From the NCBI GenBank assembly GCA_023512835.1, contig JAKCVP010000432.1, forward strand, positions 19,500 through 83,499: a stretch of DNA of 64,000 bases, read 5' to 3'. Origin of the DNA: Taxillus chinensis (lineage: Eukaryota > Streptophyta > Magnoliopsida > Santalales > Loranthaceae). Of the stretch, positions 44,358-56,634 are shown piece by piece (within the stretch, counting starts at the first letter, position 1; each line of letters opens with the position of its first letter). Made by a program: the position numbers and the translations under genes. Under the pieces are notes generated by a model, which was not told the origin of the DNA, made no database searches, and saw nothing but the letters and a program-made list of their open reading frames with translations.

Positions 44358-45692
44358 TGTTGGAGCACCGTATGTTGAGACCTCGACTTTGTTGCCGAGT
44401 CTTGGGGAGGGAGATGGTGGAAATGGAGATGGGGCTCCGCTGTATGAATGACTACCCTGGGAGTGGCAGCTGTTGGGTGCGTTGAGGCTCAGTGAAGGAG
44501 GTTGACGTGAGTGGACGCAGCGCAATAGACTGCTGGACGTAAAGGGACAGACAGTGGCACAGGTTCAGGAGCAGATTGTTGATGATGATGATGATGTCGC
44601 TACTTCTCTTGGTTGGTCTGGCCCCATGGAGGTTCGCGTCTGGATTACCTCTGCAGCCAGTCAGGTAAGTATGCAGGCAAAGACGGGTCCCTGCACAGCC
44701 CCCGGGTGCAATTTCGTCAGTGTGGAGGCGGCCTCGGGTGATTTTGCCTGCGCAGGCTCAAGAGCGACAGCCCAGACGTCTTCAGAGGGTGATTATGTAT
44801 ATAGTGTACAGTACTGTAGATTGGGTGGGCAGAGCAGAGAGAAGAAGCCGGGCCAAGGCCCAGGCTTATTTGTTCCTCCCGTTCTTCCCTGCGGCAAAAG
44901 GGACGACGCGCGCCGGCCCTTGAACCCATTGCATTGGCACGAATGGACGGACAGCATCATCTTCCCCTGCTGCATTTCTCGAAATAAGTGCAGCTGGCGA
45001 CGCATGCCTTGAAGGGTTCGTGTTGCGTGCACATGAAACAGGAGTGTCAAAACGAGCAGGCTGTTCAATGGCATATATGTACAAGCATCGAACGATGCAG
45101 TCTGAATTTCTTGGTGGTTGTCATACCTTAGGAGGTATATAATCATCTCACGTGCTGGCTGGCTGGCAGACGGCACGAGTCGAGACAGGACACGAGATCC
45201 GAGACACGACGCGAGGCGCGGGCGGGGCTGGCGATGGTGATGGCGACGGCGTCGTGGGTGCGTCTGCGCTACGACGTCTCACCGCTCTCTAGCAGGGACG
45301 CCGCCGCCGAGCGACATGCAGCGCCTAATGCTAAGGGCTCACTGCTGCTGGGCTGTGCTGAGCAGCAGATTCTGCGGGCCTGCACAGCCGCCGCGAACGT
45401 GGGCTCGAGCTCAGTCTTGAGCGTCAATTTGAACTCAAGCTTGACGCTCCGCAGCGGACCTCTGAACTCACCCAAGTGTGCATGCAATGATAACGTGCAC
45501 ATCCACCTGCTTGCAGTGAACTGTGACTGCTTTGGCCAGGATTTCCAGCTCCAGTACTGCATCCAGCATCCGCTTTTGACATCATCGTCTTCGTCTCAGG
45601 CCCAGCGCCAGCTCCAGCTCCAGCTCCGACCCCATCTCGACAGGCTCCCGTACCCTTCGCACCCGCAATCGCAAACGCGATCTACCAGCAGC
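44358..45692. promoter_or_regulatory. Divergent region between HET gene and membrane-protein gene
   Basis: 1.3 kb, presumably both promoters and leaders. It includes a TGATGATGATGATG run near 44578-44594 and an inverted repeat at 45419-45449. An ORF continues upstream of the membrane-protein ATG to 45234, but its composition is low-complexity and not convincing. Confidence 0.4.
45419..45449. repeat. Short perfect inverted repeat
   Basis: GAGCGTCAA (45419-45427) and TTGACGCTC (45441-45449) are reverse complements separated by 13 bases. A second, overlapping pair CTTGAG/CTCAAG lies at the same place. It could form a hairpin in the leader of the downstream gene or be a binding site for a dimeric factor. 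Confidence 0.6.
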
Positions 45693-46709
45693 ATGCGCGA
45701 GCTCTCCCTCTGGGCCAGGACCTGGCTCAACACAATCTCCCTCGATGCAGCCGGTCTCATCGCCCTCACCGACCTCACGACCATCGCCCGGCGCACCGCC
45801 CTAACAGGCGGCGCCTCCTACGCCGACGCCCTCACCATCTGCCCTGGCATCCACAAGCAAGGTCTCGCCGTGAAGTTGCACACGGGCGAATACCCCATCT
45901 GCGCCAACATGAACAGCGGCTATGTCTTCCGTGTCGAAAACCAAGGCACAGTCCAGTATCTCCAGCGCGTAGGCGAGACAGGCTCCCTCGTCACGCTGCG
46001 CGTCACCCCCGACGACGACCCCTTTGCCTATCTACGTTGGTTCATTGATCTCTCCGGTCCCGCGAGCAGTGCGCTACTATACCTGCTCGTCATGCTCCTC
46101 ACGTCCTTTGCCCTGGCGTTCATGCTGGCCATTGAGGATTACTGGGGGTTTAGTATCTTGCTTGCGCTGGTGCTGTCGCGCTTCATCATGGTGGTGAGCA
46201 TTAAGCGCCGCTGTTCGGCGAATTGGCACGGTGCGTCGGAGCCGGGGGTGCACGGGTCACTGCTCGTCCTGCTGAGTCAAGACCGGTGGGTGCGCATCGA
46301 CGGCATGGTGGATGACTTGAAGGCCGTCACGTCGGGCCAGTGGCTGCGCGACACGGGCTTCACGGAGGAGATCATCGAGGGCGTGGCTTCGACGAGCGTG
46401 TACGCTTGCGCTGCGCTCGGCACAAATGCAACGCAGATTGGCAAGCTGCTCATCGGGCTGTTGCTCATTGTCAATGCTGGCCTGCTGGCGCTGAGCAATT
46501 ACATTCGCAAGTCGCAGTACATGAAGGAGCGGGTTATCAGGAAGGTGGGCGGTGCGAAGCCGTACAAGAGACGCTTGGAGCTGGCGTATGAGTTGATTGA
46601 GGAGTTTGATCGGGATGATTGGGCCGTGAAGATGGGCATGATTCTTGAGCCCGTTTCTAGGGAGTGGCTTCGTGCTCGTTCGGCCAAGGATAGGAAGGTG
46701 GAATGCTGA
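45693..46709 (+). CDS. Fungal multi-pass membrane protein, unknown family
   Basis: Intronless, 338 residues from the ATG at 45693 (MRELSLWARTWLNTIS). I chose this ATG because upstream in-frame sequence back to 45234 is Ser/Gln/Leu-rich and does not look like protein. Two clustered hydrophobic spans occur at about 118-165 (SALLYLLVMLLTSFALAFML, then FSILLALVLSRFIMVV), and a third at about 255-275 (IGKLLIGLLLIVNAGLLALS). A cytosolic-like domain lies between them (DRWVRIDGMVDDLKAVTSG). It is divergent from the HET gene. No functional name can be given. Confidence 0.68.
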   Translation: MRELSLWARTWLNTISLDAAGLIALTDLTTIARRTALTGGASYADALTICPGIHKQGLAVKLHTGEYPICANMNSGYVFRVENQGTVQYLQRVGETGSLVTLRVTPDDDPFAYLRWFIDLSGPASSALLYLLVMLLTSFALAFMLAIEDYWGFSILLALVLSRFIMVVSIKRRCSANWHGASEPGVHGSLLVLLSQDRWVRIDGMVDDLKAVTSGQWLRDTGFTEEIIEGVASTSVYACAALGTNATQIGKLLIGLLLIVNAGLLALSNYIRKSQYMKERVIRKVGGAKPYKRRLELAYELIEEFDRDDWAVKMGMILEPVSREWLRARSAKDRKVEC

Positions 46710-47465
46710 CCTGGAGCTGAGCTGAGTTGCGCTGAGTTGATGGAAAAAGCTTACAGCGGACTGGACTCGGACATACGCATCTATCTTACCTACTATGATA
46801 CCTAGACTCTAACGACTTACGATAGTAAATGAATGATGCACAGTTCCCAATCTGGACACAAGCAGAGACCGCAGCACAAGGTGACAAGACGAGAATGGAC
46901 GAGACAGCAGTACGCACAAGACCACAACGAAAGTCGGGTCGTGACAAGAACAAGCACGTAAAGACAGGACGGAAAGATAAGATAACGCATTGATGCATTA
47001 ATCTCAAGACGACACTTCTAGTCGCCATTCTCCTCTCGATGCATCTTCCTTCTCTCTCTCTCTTCCTTCCAGATTTCATGTTACAGACAAAGAAAAAGGT
47101 GTTTCCAGGCCAACAGTTGAGGCCGACCCGGGGGTATGTTTGCGCATGCATACGACGCCGCCAGCACCAAATAGCTGATCATAATTGTTGAAAAACCAGA
47201 CGAAAAGCAATTTCTCATAAAAGAGTTTCGCTCCCCATGTCTCTATTTGTTGAAAGACATCAAAAAATGCAACGAATTTTCGTTTCATGTTGTTCCCATC
47301 CGCGCGCGCCGGTTTCTGTTATGCAGCAATTCTTGAGAGGAGTCGACCTTTGGGTCTTTCCCCTCCCATAACTTTTTTTCATTTCAAAATTCCGTGTATC
47401 TTCATGCAAGTCGTGGCGTCGTGTTGAATATTACGCTGTATGTGTCTAAAAGGACAAGGTTCTGC
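46710..47465. other. Convergent intergenic region
   Basis: 3' flanks of the membrane-protein gene and adenosylhomocysteinase. A few GAGCTGA-type repeats follow the first stop codon. No gene seen. Confidence 0.45.
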
Positions 47466-49360
<1,895 letters not shown>

Positions 49361-51103
49361 CTATCTCAGCCCAATGACGCTCTGCAAAGCGTGTTAGCAG
49401 CGCCAATGTTTCGTGTCCGTTCAGCCTCAACTTACCATCTCGAGCGTCCACACTCGCCGGACCCATACCTTGAGCTTGCCTTGCACGCCCTCAACGCCCT
49501 CGAGGTCCACGCCCTCCCACCAGCATCTTCGCGCCGGCTTCCTCCAGAACAGTAGGAGCTTCTGTGCCATGCCGACTGCGTTCGGGTTCTCGTTGCTCTT
49601 GATGTCTGTCCTCAGACGAGCGAGCGCAATACTGCAAATCACGGCTTTATTCGGCTCTCCGCCTCGGTGGCCCCATCGGTCTTGGTGATGGAAGCCACTG
49701 ATTGAACTCGTCAGAGGTACGCTGTCAGCGAACAAAGGCCTGAGGAAACACATACCCGGCAGTGAGCATCTCAATCAGATGCTGCTCCGTAGACCCAGCC
49801 TCCTCGCTTTTTCGGAGACCAGAGAAGATGCCGTCTTGCTTGAGCAGAACTCTGCCTGCTGCCCTCTTGACTTCTACCATTTCTGGCTGCTCAATGTCCG
49901 CCTTGGGCGGAATGACATAATAATCAAGGTCTTCCCTTAGCACAATGATGCCCGCTCGGTCTTGAAGCATCTCGCGGGCAGAGCCAGGCGCGGGCTCGTT
50001 CGATCCTTCAATGTCTCCAGACGGGGAGGGCGATCTGGAGGGAATAGAGATCGCGACTCCTCGGAAGAAGTCGAGCATGTACTGCAGCGAAACTGGATCG
50101 TACTATGATGCGCAAACGCGCAAGTTAGGGCCTAAGCTTTACAAATCCCTTGTGGCGAGTCGCGATTCTTGCACTTGTGGGCGCGCACACCATGCTAAGT
50201 GACCCTGATACAATTGGGATGATGGGTATGGGATCTACACTTACGTCGACTGAATACACGTCTCCATCATGGAAGGCAGACATGTGGCCTTCAGGGAGCA
50301 GGCCATTGGGAAATAGTGAGAGCAACACAAATTCAGGAAGCGTCAAGAGCTCGTCGCGCGAAAGTGTGAAACGTGTGCCGCTGTAAGAGATCAGCTGCCC
50401 CTTTCCTATGCAAGTGACCGCATGCCTTTCATCTTTGCTTACCGCAGCTCGAGAGTGATGTTCTCTTCTGAACCAACATCTACGACACAATTAGGGACTG
50501 CAAGATTTGCTTGAAGCCAATACATGCACTTACTACCAAGGGTGTTCAAGGGCTGCGGCCCTCCCTGCTGTACCTGAGTAATGATACTCGCGGGCCCACC
50601 AGCGGCTGCCATGACGTATGTGAACGACTCTAGAGGGCTCGAGCCTTCGGTGTATGGTGGAGGCGGTTCTCCGTCGTCGAGATCTTTTTGTGCGGACGAG
50701 TCTTTGGTGTCCTTGGGAAGAGCTGCTTTGGTCTCGGACTCAGCCGCAGCGGCGGCAGCAGCGGCGGTAGTAGCAGAGGTGACGAGGGCGGAGGATGAGG
50801 AAGACTCCTCGAATGGAGGTGCAGACTCAAAATTTGGAGGGTCTTCAAGCTGGGTTTCAAAGGACTGCTCCTTATGGGGATTGGTCGTGGAGCTGGTCGC
50901 GATAAAGAGGGACGAAAAGGGCGGTGGGTCTGTTGAGGGTGACACTTTGGATGTCTGTTCCGGTAAAGTGCTACAAGGCGCCGTGAATGACGTTTGGCTA
51001 TGACAAAATATCGTGCTGAGGCTGGTATATGGTCTATCGAGCCACTATTGGATCGCAAAAGGGAAGGATGAGGTCGTGAAGGCGTTGCTCTTGCCGCTTC
51101 TGG
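49361..51103 (-). CDS. WHI2-like BTB-domain stress regulator (5' end unresolved)
   Basis: At least six minus-strand exons fit together: to 50537, 50479-50443, 50380-50245, 50102-49756, 49697-49436 and 49381-49361. Every junction restores conserved sequence, for example LDVGSEENITLEL, LRGTRFTLSRDELLTLPEF, VDYDPVSLQYMLDFFRG and TAGGFHHQDRWGHRGGE. The last 7-codon exon encodes SVIGLR. The BTB-like fold is in the middle, and the front is Ser/Thr/Ala-rich with a poly-Ala run. The first coding frame continues to about 50954 and probably to another exon at 51103-51005, but I found no convincing ATG. Family role: Whi2 partners with Psr phosphatases in stress and amino-acid signalling. Confidence 0.72.
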
Positions 51104-51677
51104 CTGTGGGGACAACAGGGGCTAATGCGGCCTCTCGAGGTGTGCGCGTATTCGTGAAGACTATATTGTTCGACAGATTAGCTCATGTGGAACTCGTACA
51201 AGCGATTTGTGGCCGCGAGGCTAGAAATAAAAACAGATAACGTGAAGCGCTGACACCAGGTCGAGGAGCTAAACAATGAAGTGCGGTTGATCGCGTCGTG
51301 GGAGGTATGGATAGGTCAGGTAGGTAGCGGGCGCTGAGCGGGCGTTCGGCTGAAATGAGATCCCACCTATCGGCGAACGTGCGCCCGTGCCATCCGTTGA
51401 ATGGAATGCTGCCACGCCGTGCACGCCACTGAGAACAGGGTAGATTATTGTTACAGCCTCCAGACCTTGGGGCTAATGATCAGATCTGGCTGTGACCACT
51501 GGTCGTCTTCCCATTTGAGATTACGGAATGCAGCAACATGCCATTCAAGCAATGTGTGCGTGTATAGTGTAGTGGATACTGTGTCTAGGGAGCTATTCCA
51601 TTTTGCACTGCATGAGCAGAATGTTCAATCATGGGAAGCATCATTGAGCCATTCTGAGTAAAGCCTGTACATAAACT
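51104..51677. other. Intergenic region, may contain the missing WHI2-like 5' exon
   Basis: Between the end of GCN20 and the first confirmed WHI2-like exon. No clear ORF or RNA was seen. Confidence 0.35.
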
Positions 51678-53942
51678 CTACCTAGCCATGGCGACACCGG
51701 ACGCATCGGCCTGTGCTGCAATCCTTTTCTTGTATGCGTTGACATCGCCCTCGAAATGTTCGATTCCCCCTTTGTCGCAGACCCATAAGCTGGTGCAGAC
51801 ATTCTGGAGCATTGTGACATCGTGAGATACCATGACAACACCACCTCCAAAGTTGCGGAGCGCATCGGACAATGCGTCCATGGCCTCAATATCCAAGTGA
51901 TTGGACGGTTCGTCGAGCACGAGAATGTGGGGGTTCTGCAACGACAGGCACGCGAATGCAACACGCGACTTCTGACCACCGGAAAGGAGGCCCATTTTCT
52001 GAAGACCTGTCATGCCCGTGATACCAAAGGCACCAAGATGACGACGATACTCCTCGTCCGATCGACCGGGGTAGCGGTCTGCCATGAAGCCGACCGCTGA
52101 GAGATTCATGTCCAGGGCGTCCACATGATGTTGCGCGAAGAAGGCCATTCGTAACCTCGCGTTGCTTTGAATCATGCCACTCGTTGGGCTGAGTTGACCG
52201 ATGAGAAGCTTGAGCGCAGTCGTTTTACCGGCACCGTTGGGCCCAACAATACCAATACGAGAGTCCATTTGAACGTCCAAATCTACGTTCTTGAGAATCG
52301 CGGGCTGGTCCTTGTTGTACGTAAATGTCACGTCTTGCATCTGAATGATTGGAGGCGACAGCTTCTCCACGTCACCGAATTTAAAGTGCACGCTGTACTC
52401 GGCCTCAGGAGCTGTCAGCACTGGCATCTTCTCCAGCTTCTTGATCCTCGACTGAGCCTCGGACGACTTTGCGGCGTTATATCTGAACTTGTCAATGAAG
52501 AGCTGTAGGTGTGCACGCTCTGCCATCTGCTTCTCGTATTCGCGCTGCGCCGTCTTTCGCCGTTCTTCCTTTGTTGCGTAGAAGCTTGCGAAGTTGGCGC
52601 CTTTGTAGTAATCAAGTCGCTCAGAGTGCTGATGTACAATGTCGGTCGCAACTTCGTCCAAAAAGGCTCTGTCGTGGGAGACGACGAGGACAGTAGACGG
52701 GTAGCCTTGCAAGTACGTCGACAAGAATGCGATAGACGGGACGTCCAACATATTGGAAGGTTCGTCCAGTAGGAGCAGATCAGGTTCGCAGAACAAGGCT
52801 CGCGCAAGTGCCAAACGCATACGCCAACCACCGGAGAAGGATTTGGTCGGCCATTGCTGGCGCTCCGTCGAGAAGCCCAAGCCAAAGAGAATGCTCGCAG
52901 CTCTGGACTCGGCCTTGTCAGACTCCATTTCAGCCAGCTTGTCATGAATGTCCGAAAGCGTAATGTCGAGACCTTCACGCTGCTTGTCCAATCGTGCAGC
53001 ATCTCCAGACGTGTCGGCCAGCTTGGAGCGCTCCTGTTCCAGCTCTGCAAGCTCCTTGGAGATTTTTTCCTGCTCCTTCAAGAGGTGCTTCCTCCAAACG
53101 TCGGCATCGAGAACGGCCTGGATGGCTGAAGTGTCGTCGCCCGTGATTTCCTGTTCAACGTGCAAGATGGAGATGTGGGTAGGCACAGCCACCTCTCGCT
53201 TGGAAAGAGCGCGTAGTAGCGTGGATTTACCGATACCGTTCTGACCCACGAGACCATATCTTCGACCGTACGCTAGCGTCAAGGATGTGTCTGACAGGAT
53301 GCGCTTGCCGCCAATGGAGATGTCGATGTTGTCTACTTTGATATCCTTGGACTTCTGAGCATTGTCAGAGCCTAGCTGCAGGGGATTGACAGCCATGAAG
53401 AACTCTTCGTACGACTGTGTATCGGTGGGTTCATTTAGTAGCCTTGATGCTTCGTACTCGACATTCTTCATAACTTTCTTGTCCTGTTTCGCTCGAATCT
53501 TACGCTCAGCCTTCTCAAGCTTCTTTCTGTCCACGCGCGACTCGACCTTGCGTACGTTTGCAGACTCCAGGTCTACGCCGCCGCTGGCAAGTCCGAGAGT
53601 GGAGGACATGTTTCTTTGAGCCCCAACATTCAGAGCCTGCTCTAACCTCTTTGCCCCAGGAGCCATCTGTCGTCGCTCGGGGTCTTCGCCATGTTTTGCG
53701 GCTAGCTGGCTCACAAAGCGGTTCACTAGGTTATGGATGGCCTCTTCGTTCTGTTTGGAGAAATCGCCAGAGGCTGAGACCAAAAGATGATGAATTGCGG
53801 CTTCAGCTTCAGCGAGTGGCGATGGCGTGTTCGCATCAGCATCTGGAACGAAGGTATCCGAAGCATGCTGCAAATACCCGGCACTGTAATCGACCAGCAC
53901 AGGGTCGATGCCTGGTATTGTGGCCCGTATTTCTGCCTCCAT
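51678..53942 (-). CDS. gcn20: ABC-F ATPase Gcn20
   Basis: Intronless, 754 residues from the ATG at 53942, the length of yeast Gcn20. The N-terminal 190 residues are the eEF3-like Gcn1-binding region. Two ABC domains follow. The first has GQNGIGKST, signature SGGWRMRLA and LLLLDEPSNMLD. The second has GPNGAGKTT, LSGGQKSRVA and ILVLDEPSNHLD. There is no membrane span, and a charged linker (KTAQREYEKQMAERAHL) lies between them. With Gcn1 it activates the kinase Gcn2 on stalled ribosomes during amino-acid starvation. An ATG-less upstream extension was rejected. Confidence 0.95.
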   Translation of the reverse strand: MEAEIRATIPGIDPVLVDYSAGYLQHASDTFVPDADANTPSPLAEAEAAIHHLLVSASGDFSKQNEEAIHNLVNRFVSQLAAKHGEDPERRQMAPGAKRLEQALNVGAQRNMSSTLGLASGGVDLESANVRKVESRVDRKKLEKAERKIRAKQDKKVMKNVEYEASRLLNEPTDTQSYEEFFMAVNPLQLGSDNAQKSKDIKVDNIDISIGGKRILSDTSLTLAYGRRYGLVGQNGIGKSTLLRALSKREVAVPTHISILHVEQEITGDDTSAIQAVLDADVWRKHLLKEQEKISKELAELEQERSKLADTSGDAARLDKQREGLDITLSDIHDKLAEMESDKAESRAASILFGLGFSTERQQWPTKSFSGGWRMRLALARALFCEPDLLLLDEPSNMLDVPSIAFLSTYLQGYPSTVLVVSHDRAFLDEVATDIVHQHSERLDYYKGANFASFYATKEERRKTAQREYEKQMAERAHLQLFIDKFRYNAAKSSEAQSRIKKLEKMPVLTAPEAEYSVHFKFGDVEKLSPPIIQMQDVTFTYNKDQPAILKNVDLDVQMDSRIGIVGPNGAGKTTALKLLIGQLSPTSGMIQSNARLRMAFFAQHHVDALDMNLSAVGFMADRYPGRSDEEYRRHLGAFGITGMTGLQKMGLLSGGQKSRVAFACLSLQNPHILVLDEPSNHLDIEAMDALSDALRNFGGGVVMVSHDVTMLQNVCTSLWVCDKGGIEHFEGDVNAYKKRIAAQADASGVAMAR

Positions 53943-55420
53943 TACGCTTTTGAGATCGAACTGGACGGCACACACGAGATCTGTAAAACCCACCAGGATG
54001 AGCTAGACGTGCTAGATTTCTGAGAAGACGCCGCCACGTGATGCAGCTCGGCACTCAGGGTTTGATCTGGAACTGGTGGTAATTGCTGATCTGGTCGCTC
54101 CGCCCGGCCGTACCAGCGTGCCATGCCGGGCATGTGGTCGGCTGCTTTCTGTATCTCCACTTTATCCACATTCAGGCGTACGTGCTGCTCTAGAGCTGCA
54201 AGAAGATTCGTACAAGCACACACTAAGCTCACGCAGACCACACAATGCCTTGGAGATATGCTCGTACGGCGAGGCCTCCATGTCTCGTTATTTGAACAGC
54301 CAAGGCTTGCAGTGCCCTCTCGCATAGGTAAGTTGCCGACGTGCAAGCACAGCAAGGCGACAGCGATCTCCGATCTGATGACGCTGATTATGCGCAATTT
54401 TGACACGTCCACACACACAGACACAAGAGCCGTGGTAGGAATAGGACTGGCTGTGAGGCACGGGTTGGAGCATGCAAATGGCGCACGGCATGCGCACTGA
54501 TCGCAATTTGGCAGCGGAAGTCTGCCAAGCGTTCCCATTTGCTGACACATGCAGCAAAGCGGTCCTAGACGCTAAGCCCAATGTGAGGGCAAGAGATGGC
54601 AGACGAGCGAGGACGTGGCGCAGCCATTGGTTCATACAGTCACACGTGAGCCGCAAGGGCTGATGCTGGCCCACCAGCCACCCTAGATCCAGGGATGCAG
54701 GTACAGGATGCCAAAGGGTCAAGCGGGCGTGGGCCGTAGCCAATGCAATGGGAACGACTAGAGTTGGCCTAGAGCTGGACTACACGCGACATTCTTGCGC
54801 GATTGGCGCTACGGAGTGGTCTCCTCAGCAGCCATGGCGCCCCTTGGCCCAGGGTCCGGAGCACGGAGTATTTCTTGGTATGTATATGGTACACAGTACA
54901 GGTTGGCTTGTCGTTCGAACGGTCAAGGCAGAAAGCAGGTGGGCAGGCAGGCAGCCAGGCATGGGATGGGGTGGCATGGCATGGATGCACCGAGGGTCAA
55001 GATGCGAGCGTGCCTGGGCCCTTGCTTCAGGAGGGCACGGTTGGTGTTCTCAGTTACCGGGCGGTGATACGTCAGGCGACAGAGGCGCCGGCAAGGGTCT
55101 ATGGGACTTCTGACCCGCTCTTGTAAGTAAGCTCGGCGAGGGCGGGGGCGATGTTCGGTGGGTGGGATGTGGGTGGTCGGATGGATCTGCTGAGCAGACA
55201 GTTTGAGCATGAGCCGGCGGCGGACAGGCGAAATGCGGTAAGTCTGCACGGTGACATTGGGCGGCCACGGGGGATTTTGGAGGTTGATCGTCTCACAGGC
55301 CGGAGAATGCAGCGAGCATTGCGAGGCAGGCTCATCTGCATTGGGAAACCGGGCAGAGAGGAGCAGCAGCTAGTCGGCTCCCTAGTTGCATCGCGTATCG
55401 CCATGGGCAATCCCTGCCGT

Positions 55421-55444
55421 GCTGAGCTGAGCTGAGCTGAGCTG
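55421..55444. repeat. GCTGA pentanucleotide repeat
   Basis: Nearly five perfect copies of GCTGA, followed by GGAGC-type degenerate units. Confidence 0.85.
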
Positions 55445-55864
55445 GGCGGAGCGGAGCGGCGCTGGGAGCAGGCGTTGTCTGGAGCGAAGGTCAAAGTACA
55501 GCAGAGTGCTAGTGTTTGCACGGAGAATTGGCCCAGGCGAGCAGCGCGCCCTGCTGCCACTACGGGCGGGTATGTAGGCATGTATGTAGTTTGTATGTAT
55601 GCTTGGTGGCTCGCTGCGCGACATGCGTTGGGCCAATGCAGCCCTTGTCTCCAAGCACACGAGATTTGACCCTCTGCGAATAATGGGCGACGGCGGCAGC
55701 AGAGGCACGAAAACAAACAACCAACAAGCGGTTGACGGCCAGATGGGTTTGCGATGTTATCGTGCAGCCTGGGTGACGATGGGGTGGGAGCACCCGTTGA
55801 CCTCGTCCAACTTTTGGCCAAAGCCCGATTGTTTCCCTCCAGTGCTGCTGCTACTGCTCGCTCT

Positions 55865-55885
55865 CTGCTGCTGCTGCTGCTGCTG
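55865..55885. repeat. CTG trinucleotide repeat (7 copies)
   Basis: Seven perfect CTG units, then CTA/CTACC variants. Confidence 0.9.
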
Positions 55886-55944
55886 CTACTACTACCACCG
55901 CTGCTCTTCAGCTGTCTGTGGCCCGCAGACAGGCTAGCCCTCCG

Positions 55945-55965
55945 CTCCTCCTCCTCCTCCTCCTC
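55945..55965. repeat. CTC trinucleotide repeat (7 copies)
   Basis: Seven perfect CTC units within a pyrimidine-rich stretch. Confidence 0.9.
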
Positions 55966-56634
55966 CCACTTCCCTCGCCCTCGCCTGCTCTTTCGCTTCC
56001 TCACGCTGCTGCCCAGAGCGTCGTTGCGGCATGCCCTCCGCTGCGAGTCGCTAGTTCCTGGTCTTATGTTTCAGCTGCGCGCCTGTTTCGCTGCCAAAAT
56101 AATCATTATACCATAATTACGACCCACCACGCAACCCAGACGCCCACCACCCACACCCTCATCCTCCCCTCCCCCTCGACCGCTCCCAGCCCACCGTCAT
56201 CCGTGTACAACAGGCCCACCCTACCCATCCCCCTCACCACACACACGCAGCCCGCACCCTCGTCCATGCATTGGCTTGCTCACGCCTTCCCGGCCCTCCA
56301 TTCCGCGTACTAGGGTACACCTGCCGTGCCCTGCGGCCCTCATCCTGGTCGGGCATTGAACGATGCAGAGCGTGCCGACGGTAAGTCAGCCTCAAACCCG
56401 TGCTCTTTCCTTCTGCGCAGCCTTGCGCTGCATCCTGAGGCGGTGGTACCGCCGTGGTCCTATTCGCCCTCAGGTGTTTCATTAGCCCACCGCAAGAGGG
56501 CTAACTCCCCATTTTCACAGCTCGCCGCGACCTCGACCATTGCCGTTGCTGCTGTGGGCCTCAACTTCGCCGGCTCCTGCGAACCTCGCCAGTATGACGA
56601 TGCAGTTCGTCCTCCTACCTCGCGATCGTCCATC

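Larger units (their letters stand above)
53943..56634. promoter_or_regulatory. Long divergent region with microsatellites
   Basis: 2.7 kb between GCN20 (minus) and the BYR4-like gene (plus). It contains pentanucleotide and trinucleotide repeats and many random ORFs. A well-formed intron (GTAAGT at 56381, GCTAAC, ACAG at 56520) lies just before the BYR4-like gene and probably belongs to its leader or its first coding exon. Confidence 0.45.

Noticed and set aside
45234..45692. N-terminal extension of the membrane protein to the ATG at 45234
   Set aside because: The extension is low-complexity (Ser, Gln, Leu runs), crosses an inverted repeat and has no protein-like features.
55099..56004. 301-codon minus-strand ORF
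   Set aside because: It reads through the CTG and CTC microsatellites, giving Ser and Glu runs, and shows no domain or splice context.
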